Source of the DNA: an uncultured bacterium
GTDB lineage: Bacteria > Bacillota > Clostridia > Oscillospirales > Oscillospiraceae
Direction: 5' to 3'
Length of the DNA: 64,000 bases
Assembly: GCA_949840775.1 (NCBI GenBank)
Contig: CATKXO010000004.1
Span: 1-64,000 of the forward strand
The notes under the pieces are model-generated. The model was not told the origin of the DNA. It searched no databases and saw nothing but the letters and a program-made list of their open reading frames with translations. Every line of letters begins with the position of its first letter. Within the stretch, counting starts at the first letter, position 1. Below are positions 26,046 to 36,285 of this stretch, piece after piece. The position numbers and the translations under genes were made by a program.

Positions 26046-27269
26046 ATGGCACTGATTGTACAAAAATTTGGCGGCAGCTCGGTTGCAGACGCCGACCGTG
26101 TCCGCAACGTGGCCCGGATCGTCACCGAGACCTACCGCAAGGGCCACAGCGTGGTGGTGGTCCTGTCCGCCCAGGGGGACACCACCGACGATTTGATCGA
26201 AAAGGCCAGGGAAATTCACCCCGGCGCCTCCAAACGGGAGATGGATATGCTGCTGGCCACCGGTGAGCAGATCTCCATTGCCCTGTGCGCCATGGCCATC
26301 GAGCGCATGGGCTACCAGGCCATCTCCCTCACCGGCTGGCAGGCGGGGATGCTCACCGACTCGGTGTACTCCTCCGCCCGGATCAAGCGCGTCCGGGCCG
26401 AGCGCATCCAGAAGGAGCTGGACAAGAAGAAAATCGTGCTGGTGGCCGGTTTCCAGGGCATCAACAAGTACGACGATGTCACCACCCTGGGCCGGGGAGG
26501 GTCCGACACCTCTGCCGTGGCCTTGGCCGCCGCCCTCCACGCTGACCTGTGCCAGATCTACACCGATGTGGACGGCGTCTACACCGCCGACCCCCGCACA
26601 GTGACGGGGGCCCGGAAGATCGAGGAGATCACCTACGACGAGATGCTGGAGCTGGCAAGCCTGGGGGCTCAGGTGCTCCACAACCGCTCGGTGGAGATGG
26701 CCAAGCGGTACAACGTCAATCTGGAGGTGCTGTCCAGCTTCAGCGGAAAGCCCGGTACGAAAGTGAAGGAGGTCGTGAAGACTATGGAAAAAACGCATGT
26801 CAGCGGCGTGGCCAAGGACAAGGACGTGGCCCGCATCGCTCTGGTGGGACTGAGGGATCAGCCCGGTATCGCCTTTAAGATTTTCTCTCTGCTGGCCAAG
26901 AAAAACATCAACGTGGACATCATCCTCCAGTCCATCGGCCGGGACGACAGCAAGGACATCAGCTTCACCGTGGCCCAGGGCGACGCCCAGGCGGCCAGGG
27001 AGCTGATGGAGGAGAACAAGGATGTCATCGGCTGCCGGTCCATCGAGGTCAGCACCGAGGTGGCCAAGGTGTCTATCGTAGGCGCCGGCATGGCTCACAA
27101 TGCCGGCGTGGCCTGCAAGATGTTCGAGGCTCTGTTCTCCGCCGGCATCAACATCAACATGATCTCCACCAGTGAGATCAAGGTGTCCGTCCTGGTGGAC
27201 GAGCGGGACGCCGACCGGGCTGTCCAGGCCATCCACGACCGCTTCTTCAGCGAGTTCGGCAACGCGTAA
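26046..27269 (+). CDS. Aspartate kinase
   Basis: 407 aa. First step of the aspartate family pathway. Start ATG followed by ALIVQKFGGSSVAD (KFGGSSV motif); GRGGSDTSAVALAAAL and YTDVDGVYTADPR complete the kinase domain; two ACT domains from about residue 265 (VALVGLRDQPGIAFKIF, VSIVGAGMAHNAGVACKMF) give feedback control by lysine and/or threonine. Lies 146 bp after hom, with a dispersed repeat between; probably still part of the same regulon. Confidence 0.95.
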   Translation: MALIVQKFGGSSVADADRVRNVARIVTETYRKGHSVVVVLSAQGDTTDDLIEKAREIHPGASKREMDMLLATGEQISIALCAMAIERMGYQAISLTGWQAGMLTDSVYSSARIKRVRAERIQKELDKKKIVLVAGFQGINKYDDVTTLGRGGSDTSAVALAAALHADLCQIYTDVDGVYTADPRTVTGARKIEEITYDEMLELASLGAQVLHNRSVEMAKRYNVNLEVLSSFSGKPGTKVKEVVKTMEKTHVSGVAKDKDVARIALVGLRDQPGIAFKIFSLLAKKNINVDIILQSIGRDDSKDISFTVAQGDAQAARELMEENKDVIGCRSIEVSTEVAKVSIVGAGMAHNAGVACKMFEALFSAGININMISTSEIKVSVLVDERDADRAVQAIHDRFFSEFGNA

Positions 27270-27277
27270 ACGACAAA

Positions 27278-27308
27278 CAGGCCGCCCATCGGGCGGCCTG
27301 TGCCTTTA
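27278..27308. terminator. Terminator after aspartate kinase
   Basis: 10-bp stem CAGGCCGCCC / GGGCGGCCTG, loop ATC, followed by TGCCTTTATT. Also the 3' border of the convergent small membrane protein gene. Confidence 0.75.
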
Positions 27309-27509
27309 TTCGATGAAAAGTATGATTACCCCTCCCAGCCCTGCCAGGGTGCACATCACCCCACCGAATCGGGTGCCAATGATGTACCATCTGGAGGGGG
27401 GACCTATGACATCGCTTTTCCAACTCTCTGTCAGCTCATAGATAAATTCCGGGAATATTACCATGACCAGGCCGAGAAAAATCAGAAGAATGCCCAGGAC
27501 CAGATACAT
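27306..27509 (-). CDS. Small two-helix membrane protein
   Basis: 67 aa: hydrophobic helix (residues 2-22), short polar middle with ELTESWKSD, then a second helix (47-66). Resembles small DUF6199-like membrane proteins of Firmicutes by layout only; function unknown. Expression is supported by a near-perfect promoter (TTGACA-17-TACAAT) directly upstream. Confidence 0.6.
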   Translation of the reverse strand: MYLVLGILLIFLGLVMVIFPEFIYELTESWKSDVIGPPSRWYIIGTRFGGVMCTLAGLGGVIILFIE

Positions 27510-27522
27510 AAAGCCGCCTCCC

Positions 27523-27551
27523 TTGATTTTTCTTCTCTGATGGAGTATACT
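27523..27551 (+). promoter_or_regulatory. Promoter of the tatD operon
   Basis: TTGATT, 17-bp spacer, TATACT, 57 bp upstream of the TatD start. It lies 7 bp from the oppositely directed promoter of the small membrane protein, so the two polymerases must compete. Confidence 0.6.
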
Positions 27552-27557
27552 GCCTAT

Positions 27558-27586
27558 ATTGTAATGACCCTCCGGCCATCTGTCAA
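27558..27586 (-). promoter_or_regulatory. Promoter of the small membrane protein gene
   Basis: Minus strand TTGACA, exact 17-bp spacer, TACAAT: one mismatch to consensus in twelve positions. Its transcript start falls inside the tatD promoter region. Confidence 0.65.
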
Positions 27587-27607
27587 GCCGGATCAGGAGG
27601 AACTGCC

Positions 27608-28387
27608 ATGCGACTATTTGACACCCACGCCCACTACGACTCCGGGGCCTTCAATGCCGACCGGCTGGAGGTGCTGGCCTCCATGCCACAACAGGGGGTG
27701 GAGCTGGTCCTCAACCCCGGCTGTGACCTGGAGAGCTCCCGGATGGCGGTGGAACTTGCGGAGCGGTTTTCCCATGTCTACGCCGCCGTGGGGGTCCACC
27801 CCTCCGACTGCGAGGGCTTTTCTCAGGATACCACAGATGCCCTCCGCACCCTGGCCGCCCACTCCAAGGTGAAGGCCGTCGGGGAGATCGGCCTGGACTA
27901 CTACTGGAAGGACAACCCGCCCCACGACTTTCAGCAGCAGGTGTTTCACACCCAGCTGGAGCTGGCGGAGGAGCTGGGACTGCCCGTCATTGTCCACGAC
28001 CGGGAGGCCCACCGCGACTGCCTGGAGGTGGTGAGGGCCCACCCCGGGGTCACCGGGGTATACCACTGCTACTCCGGAAGCCTGGAGGACGCCAAGACCC
28101 TGGTCAAGCTGGGCTGGATGCTGTCCTTCACCGGGGTGATTACCTACAAGAACGCCCGGAAGTCCCTGGAGGTCATCCAGTGGCTGCCCATGGACCGGAT
28201 CATGATTGAGACCGACTCCCCCTACCTCACCCCGGAGCCCTTCCGGGGCAAGCGGAACGACTCGGGCTATGTCCACCTTGTGGCCGGGACCATCGCCCAG
28301 GTGAAGGGGATGGACCCGGAGGAGGTGGCGGAAATCACATTGGAAAACGGCAAACGGTTTTTTGGAATTGAGGAGGAAACACGATGA
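27608..28387 (+). CDS. TatD-family metal-dependent nuclease
   Basis: 259 aa. Metal-binding THAHYDSGAF (H-x-H) at the N-terminus, GEIGLDYYW, PVIVHDREAH, YHCYSG and ETDSPYL complete the TatD barrel signature. Family members are 3'-5' exonucleases or DNA/RNA quality-control phosphodiesterases. ATG after GGAGG; overlaps the radical SAM gene by 4 bp. Confidence 0.92.
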   Translation: MRLFDTHAHYDSGAFNADRLEVLASMPQQGVELVLNPGCDLESSRMAVELAERFSHVYAAVGVHPSDCEGFSQDTTDALRTLAAHSKVKAVGEIGLDYYWKDNPPHDFQQQVFHTQLELAEELGLPVIVHDREAHRDCLEVVRAHPGVTGVYHCYSGSLEDAKTLVKLGWMLSFTGVITYKNARKSLEVIQWLPMDRIMIETDSPYLTPEPFRGKRNDSGYVHLVAGTIAQVKGMDPEEVAEITLENGKRFFGIEEETR

Positions 28388-29004
28388 CCATTACCTATGA
28401 GTACGAGGGCGCACTGTACGTCAACCTGACCAACAAGTGCAACTGTGCCTGTGAGTTCTGCCTCCGCCAGGGCAGGGCCCAGGGCTCCATCTACACCGAG
28501 GATTCCCTGTGGCTGGAGCGGGAGCCCGCCCGGCAGGAGGCTCTGGACAGCTTTCTCAGCCGGGACGTGTGCGCCTACCGGGAGATCGTCTTCTGCGGCT
28601 ACGGCGAGCCCACCTACCGCCTGGACGACCTGCTGTGGCTGGTGGACCGGCTGAAGGAGCGCTTTGGGGACAGGCTGCCCCCGGTGCGCATCAACACCAA
28701 CGGCCACGCCAACCTGATCCACGGCCGGGATGTGTGTCCTGAGCTGAAGGGCCGCATCGACACCCTGTCCATCTCCCTGAACAACGACAATGCCGCCGCT
28801 TACGTGGCCCTGTGCCACCCTGCGCAGGGGGAGGCGGCCTACCAGGCCATGCTGGACTTTGCCAGGGAGTCCGCCGCCTATGTCCCCAATGTGGTGATGA
28901 CCATTGTGGACAAGGACAAGACTGCCGAAGAAATTGAAAACTGCAAGAAAATTGCGGAAAAATTGGGCGTGAAGCTCCGCATCCGCAGCTTTATCGACTC
29001 ATAA
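28384..29004 (+). CDS. TatD-associated radical SAM protein
   Basis: 206 aa, short radical SAM protein with the cluster motif C-x3-C-x2-C in NKCNCACEFCLRQ (residues 18-28) and GYGEPTYR for SAM binding. Always-next-to-TatD family of unknown substrate. Translationally coupled to tatD (ATGA overlap) and followed by a strong terminator. Confidence 0.88.
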   Translation: MTITYEYEGALYVNLTNKCNCACEFCLRQGRAQGSIYTEDSLWLEREPARQEALDSFLSRDVCAYREIVFCGYGEPTYRLDDLLWLVDRLKERFGDRLPPVRINTNGHANLIHGRDVCPELKGRIDTLSISLNNDNAAAYVALCHPAQGEAAYQAMLDFARESAAYVPNVVMTIVDKDKTAEEIENCKKIAEKLGVKLRIRSFIDS

Positions 29005-29038
29005 AAAACCGCCGCCCCGCTGGGGCGGCGGTTTTTTA
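29003..29038. terminator. Bidirectional terminator
   Basis: AAAAAACCGCCGCCCC / GGGGCGGCGGTTTTTT with loop GCT; serves the radical SAM gene and the convergent amidase. Confidence 0.88.
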
Positions 29039-29839
29039 CATGTTTTTCAGCTGGTAGAGCATCTGAAGCGTCTCCTCACGGGTGGTGAAGGAGCGGTAGC
29101 GGAAGCTGCCGTCTCCGTCCCCGGCCACGATGCCTGCCGCCTCCGCCCACTTCCGGGCGGGGGCGGACCACTCGCTGGGCCCCAGCTGGGTCCGGCGGGC
29201 CAGATAACTGTCCATCAGCTCATCAAAGCGCTCTTGGGTCATGTCGTCCTCCTCGTCCTCGCTGCCGCTGTCCTCCATGGCCTGGGCCACGTCCCGGCGG
29301 AACTGGTCCATGGTCACCCCATACTTGGGCCACCACTGGAGCACGTCCCCGTGGTTGCTGGCCACACCAAGGCCGTAGCCCTCGGCGTGGCAGATGACCA
29401 CGCCGGGCTCCAGGGGGTCCAGATCGAATTGTTGGCACAGCATGGCGGTGAGTCCAACGGCGTTCCGGTAGAGATCATCAAAATAAGGCCGGTTGGCCTC
29501 CACGTTGTAGCCGATCATCTCGCCGCCCTGGTAAGTGTGGCCGGCGGGCTCGCAGCACTCAAAGGAGATATGGGTGTTGTTGGCGCTGCGGCCGGAGGTC
29601 CCGGTGCCGGCGTGCCAGCCCCGCATGGTCCAGGGCAGGGTCTGGATGACCCGCTCCCGGCCCACAAAGGCGTGGACGCACTTGGCCACATCGGGCTGGT
29701 TCCAGCGGCCGATAAAAACCTCCGGGTCAGGCTGGGCCACCCCGGTGGAGTGGACCATCACCCCCTGGGGCTTGATGGTCCGGCCGGATTTATAGCAGTC
29801 ATTTTCCGTGAGGAATTGCTGAGTCAAATCAAGGTTCAT
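29036..29839 (-). CDS. N-acetylmuramoyl-L-alanine amidase with SLH-like C-terminus
   Basis: 267 aa from the ATG preceded by AGGGGTGG (a GTG three codons earlier is possible). Amidase_2 / peptidoglycan-recognition domain: GVMVHSTG (Zn His), HISFECCEP, VVICHAEGYG (Zn His). After an acidic linker (SEDEEDD) comes EWSAPARKWAEAAGIVAGDGDGSF-type sequence, as in SLH or phage-lysin cell-wall modules. No signal peptide, so release would need a holin-like route or lysis; the size and layout resemble phage or element-borne endolysins. No phage genes are beside it. Confidence 0.82.
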   Translation of the reverse strand: MNLDLTQQFLTENDCYKSGRTIKPQGVMVHSTGVAQPDPEVFIGRWNQPDVAKCVHAFVGRERVIQTLPWTMRGWHAGTGTSGRSANNTHISFECCEPAGHTYQGGEMIGYNVEANRPYFDDLYRNAVGLTAMLCQQFDLDPLEPGVVICHAEGYGLGVASNHGDVLQWWPKYGVTMDQFRRDVAQAMEDSGSEDEEDDMTQERFDELMDSYLARRTQLGPSEWSAPARKWAEAAGIVAGDGDGSFRYRSFTTREETLQMLYQLKNM

Positions 29840-29887
29840 CACAGCCACCCCTGTTATCCTATGCGGGGAGGAGCAGGGCGGTGTGCG

Positions 29888-31099
29888 CTAGACCTCGATG
29901 GTGCTGGCCTCCCGGAGGTGGGACTGGGTATAGAGGATGATGCTGTCCCCCTCCTTGAGGACCAGGTCGCCGTTGGGGATGAGGACGTTGCCCTTCCGCC
30001 GCACCATGACGATGATGGTCTGGCGGGAGATGTCCAGGTCCCGGATGCGCTGGCCGTTCCAGGGGTTTTGATGGCGGAGGACCATCTCCTTCAGGTCGAT
30101 GTGCTTGTCGTCTCCCAGGGATTTGGCCCCCAGCACCAGGGTATCGCCGGCCCGGAGTTCCACGTTGCCCCGGGGCACCACGATTTTCTCGTCCCGCCGG
30201 ATGGCGGCTACAATGACCCCGGCGGGCAGACCCAGCTCCACGATGGTCCGCCCCGCCCAGGGGTCCTTCTCCGTCAGGGATATTTTGATGAAGTGGATGT
30301 CCGTCTCGTGGGCGTACTCGCTGAGCCGCTTGATCCGGGAGTACTGGTCAACGAAGCCGGCGGAAATGATACCGGTGGGGATGGCCACCATGCCCACGCC
30401 CAGAAAGGCGATGCCGATGCCAAAGAGCTTGCCCATGGCGGTGATGGGATAGATGTCGCCATAGCCCACGGTGAGCAGGGTGGACATGGACCACCAGATG
30501 CCGGAGAAGGCGTTGGTGAATACGTCGGGCTGGGCCTCGTGCTCCAGGGAGTACATGCACAGGCTGGAGGCCAGCATCAGAATCAGGATGATGAACACGG
30601 AGGACATGAGCTGCTGCCGCTTGCTGGCGATGACCTCGGTGATGACGTTGAGGGAGTCGTAGTAGGCATTGATGCGGAACAGGCGGAAGATGCGCACCAC
30701 CCGGAACATGCGGAAGGCCACCGCTCCGGCGGGGAAGAAGACGGGCAGGTAGTAGGGCAGAAAAGACAGCAGGTCCACCAGTCCGCTGAAGGACAGGGAG
30801 TATTTCAGCATGGCCCGGGGCTGAGACAGCTTGGGGAGGCGGACCGGGGCCGTCCAGATTCGCAGGCAGTAGTCCGCAGCGAAGAAGGCCACCGTAATCT
30901 GCTCCAGGGTGAGCAGCAGCCAGCCCCACTGGACGCACACCTGGTCGAAGGTGTACAGGATGCTGGCGGCCAGATTGACCACAATGGCCAGGGCGTTGAC
31001 GATATCGTAGAGGCGGCTGGCCCAGTCCCGGTCGTAGCCCACCTCAATGATCTCACAGACCCGCTTCCGCCGGGCCAGCCAGGTGCTTTTGTCCGCCAT
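29888..31099 (-). CDS. Voltage-gated-type potassium channel with TrkA_C domains
   Basis: 403 aa. Six-helix channel: S4-like helix with regularly spaced arginines (FRMFRVVRIFRLFRINAYY), pore helix and selectivity filter STLLTVGYGDIYP, then S6. The cytoplasmic tail has two TrkA_C-like regulatory domains (about 245-330 and 335-400). Mediates K+ flux at the membrane. Monocistronic. Confidence 0.9.
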   Translation of the reverse strand: MADKSTWLARRKRVCEIIEVGYDRDWASRLYDIVNALAIVVNLAASILYTFDQVCVQWGWLLLTLEQITVAFFAADYCLRIWTAPVRLPKLSQPRAMLKYSLSFSGLVDLLSFLPYYLPVFFPAGAVAFRMFRVVRIFRLFRINAYYDSLNVITEVIASKRQQLMSSVFIILILMLASSLCMYSLEHEAQPDVFTNAFSGIWWSMSTLLTVGYGDIYPITAMGKLFGIGIAFLGVGMVAIPTGIISAGFVDQYSRIKRLSEYAHETDIHFIKISLTEKDPWAGRTIVELGLPAGVIVAAIRRDEKIVVPRGNVELRAGDTLVLGAKSLGDDKHIDLKEMVLRHQNPWNGQRIRDLDISRQTIIVMVRRKGNVLIPNGDLVLKEGDSIILYTQSHLREASTIEV

Positions 31100-31160
31100 A
31101 GCAGCCTCCCCCTAAAAGTTCCTGCCCCTATTATAGCGTATTTTCCCTCCATTGCAACAG

Positions 31161-31195
31161 AAAAGCGGGGACTTCGTCTCCAAAGTCCCCGCAGA
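31161..31195 (-). terminator. Terminator of the livKHMGF operon
   Basis: Stem GCGGGGACTT / AAGTCCCCGC, followed on the minus strand by TTTTCTG. Confidence 0.75.
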
Positions 31196-31205
31196 AAGGC
31201 TGGGT

Positions 31206-31911
31206 TCAGTCCTTGCGCTTGCCCAGATAGGCCTCCTTGACCTTCTCGTTGGCCAGCAGCTCGGCCCCGGTGCCCGAAAGGGTGATGTTGCCTGTCTCCA
31301 GCACATAGGCCAGACCGGCGATTTTCAGGGCCATGTTGGCGTTCTGCTCAATGAGCAGGATGGTCACGCCCTGGCGGTTGATCTCACCGATAATGGAAAA
31401 GATATCCTGAACCACCAGGGGGGCCAGGCCCAGGGAGGGCTCATCCAGCATCATCAGCTTGGGGCGGGACATGAGGGCCCGGCCCACGGCCAGCATCTGC
31501 TGCTCGCCGCCGGACAGGGTGCCGGCCAGCTGCCAGCTGCGCTCCTCCAGCCGGGGAAACAGCTCATAGACCCACTTCACGTCTTTCTCGATGCCTGCCT
31601 TGTCCTTGCGCAGGTAGGCGCCGATCTTCAGATTTTCCAGCACCGTCATGTCGGGAAAGACCCGCCGCCCTTCCGGGCTCATGGCGATACCGGAGCTGAT
31701 AATCCGATCGATGGATTTGCCCAGCAGCTCCTCGCCGTTCCACTGGATGGAGCCGCTCTGGGCCCTGACCAGGCCGGTGATGGTGCGCAGGGTGGTGGAC
31801 TTGCCGGCGCCGTTGGCCCCGATGAGGGTGACGATCTTGCCGTCGGGCACCTCCAAAGAGACGCCCCGGAGGGCCTGGATGCCGCCGTAGGCCACGTGCA
31901 GGTTTTCGATT

Positions 31912-31919
<8 letters not shown>
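31206..31919 (-). CDS. livF: Branched-chain amino acid ABC transporter ATPase LivF
   Basis: 237 aa, one NBD: Walker A GANGAGKST, signature LSGGEQQML, Walker B LMMLDEPSLGL, H-loop region. Shorter LivF type (without the LivG insert). Last gene of the Liv operon; overlaps livG by 8 bp. Confidence 0.9.
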
Positions 31920-32750
<831 letters not shown>

Positions 32751-32754
<4 letters not shown>

Positions 32755-33956
32755 TTCCCGGTTCCCTCCTTCCTTGCCCGCTTTTTGAACAGGTCGGGCA
32801 GCTCCTTGTCTCCCATGATGCCCCTGCGGAAGAAGAGCACCACGATCATGATGACCACGGAGAAGACCACCATCCGGAAGCCCGCCCGGAGGAAGGGGAG
32901 CTGCACGCCGTTGATGACGGTCACATTGTCCAGGAAGCGCAGCCACCACTCGGAGCAGGCCACGTACAGGAAGGTGGCCATGACGCTGCCCGAGATGGAG
33001 CCGATGCCGCCGATGACCACAATGAGCAGAATCTCGTAGGTCATAGTGGTGGTGTACACCTTGGCCTGAGCGTTGGTGACGAACATGGCGAACATGGCGC
33101 CGCTCACCCCGGCGAAGAAGGCGGAGGTGCAGAAGGAGAGCATCTTGTGCTTGGCCAGGTTGATGCCCATGGCCTCGGCGGCGGTTTCGTCCTCCCGGAT
33201 GGCCTTAAAGGCCCGGCCATAGGTGGAGTTGATGAGCAGGCAGATGGCGGCGATGCAGATCATAGACACCAGGAAGGGGAAGAAGGTGGACAGCCGCAGG
33301 ATCACGGTTCCATCTGCGCCGGTGATGTTAAAGCTGGAGAAGGTGGGAAAGTTTTTGATCATGTTGGCGCCATTGGTGACAGGGCCCAGGGCCTGCCACT
33401 GGAACACCGCCTTGATGATCTCGGCAAAGCCCAGGGTGGCAATGGCCAGGTAGTCTGATTTCAGCCGGAGCACCGGCAGGCCGATAAAGTAGGCGAACAC
33501 CGCCGCTACACAGCCGGCCAGCACCATGGCCACCGCCACACCCAGCCCCAGGCTGACCGCGCCTCCCACGCCCTCGGTGCCGAAAATGGTGCCGAACATG
33601 TCCTGAAAGGAGAAGTTCACGGCGGAGCCGCCATAGAGGTAGTACACCGCGGCCCGGTCGGCCACAGGGACGGACAAAATAGCGTAGGTGTAGGCCCCCA
33701 GCAGCATAAAGCCCGCCTGACCCAAGGAGAACAGGCCGGTAAAGCCGTTAAGCAGGTTCATGGAAACTGCTGCCAGGGAGTAGACCGCGCCCTTTTTCAG
33801 TACAGCGAAGAGCTGACTGGTGGGCTTGAGCACGTTGGGGACGCTGCCGGCGGGGAGGAGCAGGCTGATGTTTTCCAGCAGAATGACGGCAGCCAGCAGG
33901 ACGGCACAGGCGATGACGGCGGTGACTGCGCCCTTTTTGCTTCTTTGTTGGATCAT
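32751..33956 (-). CDS. livM: Branched-chain amino acid ABC transporter permease LivM
   Basis: 401 aa membrane protein; GLFSLGQAGFMLLGAY, YLAIATLGFAEIIK and AFKAIREDETAAEAMGIN (coupling EAA-like loop) are LivM signatures. An unusually long segment before YFIGLPVLRLKSDY (about residues 95-135) carries extracytoplasmic sequence. Confidence 0.9.
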
Positions 33957-33970
33957 AAAGCACCCCTCCC

Positions 33971-34846
33971 TTACACCTTGTCGGTGACTTTTTCACCGAA
34001 CAGCCCGGTAGGCCTCAGCACCAGGATCAGAATCAGCAGGGCGAAAGTGCCCGCGTCGGAGAAGACGGTGAACTCGGTGCTCTTGATGACGTTTTCGCAG
34101 ATGCCGATGATGAAGGCGCCCACCACCGCTCCGGGGATGGAGCCGATGCCGCCCACCACTGCGGCCACAAAGGCCCGCAGGCCGGGCAGGGCGCCGGCGG
34201 TGGGGGTGATGGCCTGGAAGTTGGTGAAGTAGAGCATGGAGCCGATGGCGGCTAAGGCAGAGCCGATGATGAAGGTGACTGAAATGATCGAGTTGATACG
34301 GATGCCCATGAGCTGGGCGGTCTCAAAGTCCTTGGCCACTGCCCGCATGGCCATGCCCACCTTGGTGTGGTTGATGAGCTGCTGGAGGGCCAGCACCAGG
34401 GCCAGCACCAGGAAGGGGGTGAGGATTGTGACCCACTTGGTGGGGGTGCCGGCGATGACCACCGTGTCAGACAGGAAGGGGATCACCGGGTAGGTCATGG
34501 GCTGGCCGCCGGTGATGTAGGTGGCGGTGTTTTGGATGAGGTAGCTGACGCCGATGGCGGAGATCATCACCGACATCCGGGGGGCGGAGCGCAGGGGCTT
34601 GTAGGCGGCGCGCTCGATGCAGAAGCCCAGGGCCACCGTGAGCAGCAGCACCAGGGGCAGCGCGGCGTAGAGGGGCAGGCTGGCCGACAGGTAGATGCCC
34701 AGCAGGCCCGCTACCATAAATACGTCGCCGTGGGCAAAGTTGATCAGGCGCAGGATGCCGTAGACCATGGTGTAGCCAATGGCGATCAGCGCGTACTGAC
34801 CGCCCACGGAAATCCCGGAGATCAATACGGAGATGGCAAATTCCAA
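33971..34846 (-). CDS. livH: Branched-chain amino acid ABC transporter permease LivH
   Basis: 291 aa; GQYALIAIGYTMVYGILRLINFAHG at the N-terminus and AMRAVAKDFETAQLMGI (coupling loop) identify LivH. Pairs with LivM to form the channel; 14 bp before livM. Confidence 0.9.
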   Translation of the reverse strand: MEFAISVLISGISVGGQYALIAIGYTMVYGILRLINFAHGDVFMVAGLLGIYLSASLPLYAALPLVLLLTVALGFCIERAAYKPLRSAPRMSVMISAIGVSYLIQNTATYITGGQPMTYPVIPFLSDTVVIAGTPTKWVTILTPFLVLALVLALQQLINHTKVGMAMRAVAKDFETAQLMGIRINSIISVTFIIGSALAAIGSMLYFTNFQAITPTAGALPGLRAFVAAVVGGIGSIPGAVVGAFIIGICENVIKSTEFTVFSDAGTFALLILILVLRPTGLFGEKVTDKV

Positions 34847-34939
34847 AGCGGGGTCCTCCCTTTCTGTTTTTTCAAAAGACGGCGCGTGGGCTGTCTTGAA
34901 AAGAGCCGTGTCCGGTCCCTTTCAAGGCAGCCCATCCGG

Positions 34940-34976
34940 CTTTCCCCGGCGGAGCACTGCGCTCCGCCGGGGAAAG
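34940..34976 (-). terminator. Strong hairpin between livK and livH
   Basis: 16-bp stem CTTTCCCCGGCGGAGC / GCTCCGCCGGGGAAAG, loop ACTGC, without a T-run. Likely an mRNA-processing or stabilising hairpin that raises binding-protein levels over permease levels. Confidence 0.55.
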
Positions 34977-34999
34977 GTTGGGGGTGTTTGTTGTAGCGG

Positions 35000-36235
35000 T
35001 CAGCCGGCCTTCTGGACGGTCTCCAGCTCCCAGGCGTTGGAGTTGGTGGAGTGCTTGATATAAGCGGTGTCGCGGACGGCGTCGCCGATGCTGTCAAAGG
35101 CGATGGCGCCGGACACGCCGTTGTAGGTCACGCCGGACAGGGCGGCCTTAATGGCGGCGGGGTCGGCGGAGCCGGCGGCCTTGATGGCCTCCAGGGCCAC
35201 ATAGTAGGCGTCGTAGCCCATGGCGGTGACAGCGGCGATGGTGTCGTTGCCGCCGTTGGCGTCTTTGGCGGAGGAGTTGCTGTTGATATAGTCCTTGATG
35301 CCCTGGTCGAACTCAGGGGCGCCGCCCTCCTGATAGAAGGTGGACACATACAGCTGGATATCGGTGCCGTTGGCGGCCTCCAGGACCATGTTGTCGTCCA
35401 GGGTGTCGGAGCCCAGGAAGGGGGCGGTGATGCCCAGAGACTGGGCCTGGGTGATGATCTGGGTGGCGTAGGCGATGGACACGGGGGTGAAGATGACATC
35501 GGCGCCCTCGGCCTTGGCCTGGTTCAGGTAGGTGTTAAAGTCGGAGTTGTTGGTGGGGAAGGATGCGGTGATGACCTTGCCGCCGTTGGCCTCGAAGATC
35601 TGCTTGAAGAAGGCGATCAGGCCCTGGTCATACTCGTTGCCGGTCTCGCCCAGGCAGTAAGCGGTCTTGGCCTGGAACTTATCCATGGCGAAGTTGGCCA
35701 GCACCTGGGCCTGGAAGTTGTCCAGGAAGCAGATGCGGAAATAGTGGTCGTTGCCGGCTGTGACGTTGGGGTTGGTGCAGGTCACGCCCAGGGCGGCGAT
35801 GCCGGCGTCCTTAAAGGTGTCGCTGGCAGCCATGGACACGCCGGAGCCGTAGGAGCCCAGTACGATGGCCACGTTCTCGGCCACCAGCTGGGCGGCGGCG
35901 GAGGGGGCCTTGTCGGTGGAAGAGCCGTTGTCGGCAGGGACCAGCTGGACGGTGTAGGTCTCGCCGCCCACCTCAACGGTGGGGGTCTCGGCGTTGGCGA
36001 ACTGCATGCCCAGCATCTCCTTCTTGCCGCCGGAAGCGGAGTCGCCGGAGGCGGGCTCAAAGACGCCGATCTTGATCACCTTGTCGCCGGCGGGGGCGGC
36101 GGGGGTGCTGGCGGCGGGATTGGAACCGGCGGGCGTGCTGCCGTTGCCAGCGTCCTTGTTCTTGGTGTCGCCGCCGCAGGCGGCCAGACTCAGGACCATC
36201 GCGGAGGCCAGAGCCAGAGAAAGAAGCTTTTTCAT
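35000..36235 (-). CDS. livK: Branched-chain amino acid ABC transporter substrate-binding lipoprotein
   Basis: 411 aa. Lipoprotein signal ending LSLAACGGD, low-complexity linker, then LivK/LivJ type I binding domain: IKIGVFEPASGDSA, AENVAIVLGSYGSG, GLTCTNP-like VTCTNPNVT, GYDAYYVALEA. First gene of the five-gene operon, with a promoter upstream. Ligand is probably leucine, isoleucine or valine, but relatives bind other amino acids or amides. Confidence 0.88.
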   Translation of the reverse strand: MKKLLSLALASAMVLSLAACGGDTKNKDAGNGSTPAGSNPAASTPAAPAGDKVIKIGVFEPASGDSASGGKKEMLGMQFANAETPTVEVGGETYTVQLVPADNGSSTDKAPSAAAQLVAENVAIVLGSYGSGVSMAASDTFKDAGIAALGVTCTNPNVTAGNDHYFRICFLDNFQAQVLANFAMDKFQAKTAYCLGETGNEYDQGLIAFFKQIFEANGGKVITASFPTNNSDFNTYLNQAKAEGADVIFTPVSIAYATQIITQAQSLGITAPFLGSDTLDDNMVLEAANGTDIQLYVSTFYQEGGAPEFDQGIKDYINSNSSAKDANGGNDTIAAVTAMGYDAYYVALEAIKAAGSADPAAIKAALSGVTYNGVSGAIAFDSIGDAVRDTAYIKHSTNSNAWELETVQKAG

Positions 36236-36285
36236 TTTATTCCTCCTAAACTTACAAGGACCTTCCGGTCCAGGGTAATATGGAG

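Noticed and set aside
27300-27872. 190-codon plus-strand frame covering tatD start
   Set aside because: Out of frame with tatD, Pro/Thr/Trp-rich, no ribosome site; shadow of tatD and of the small membrane protein.
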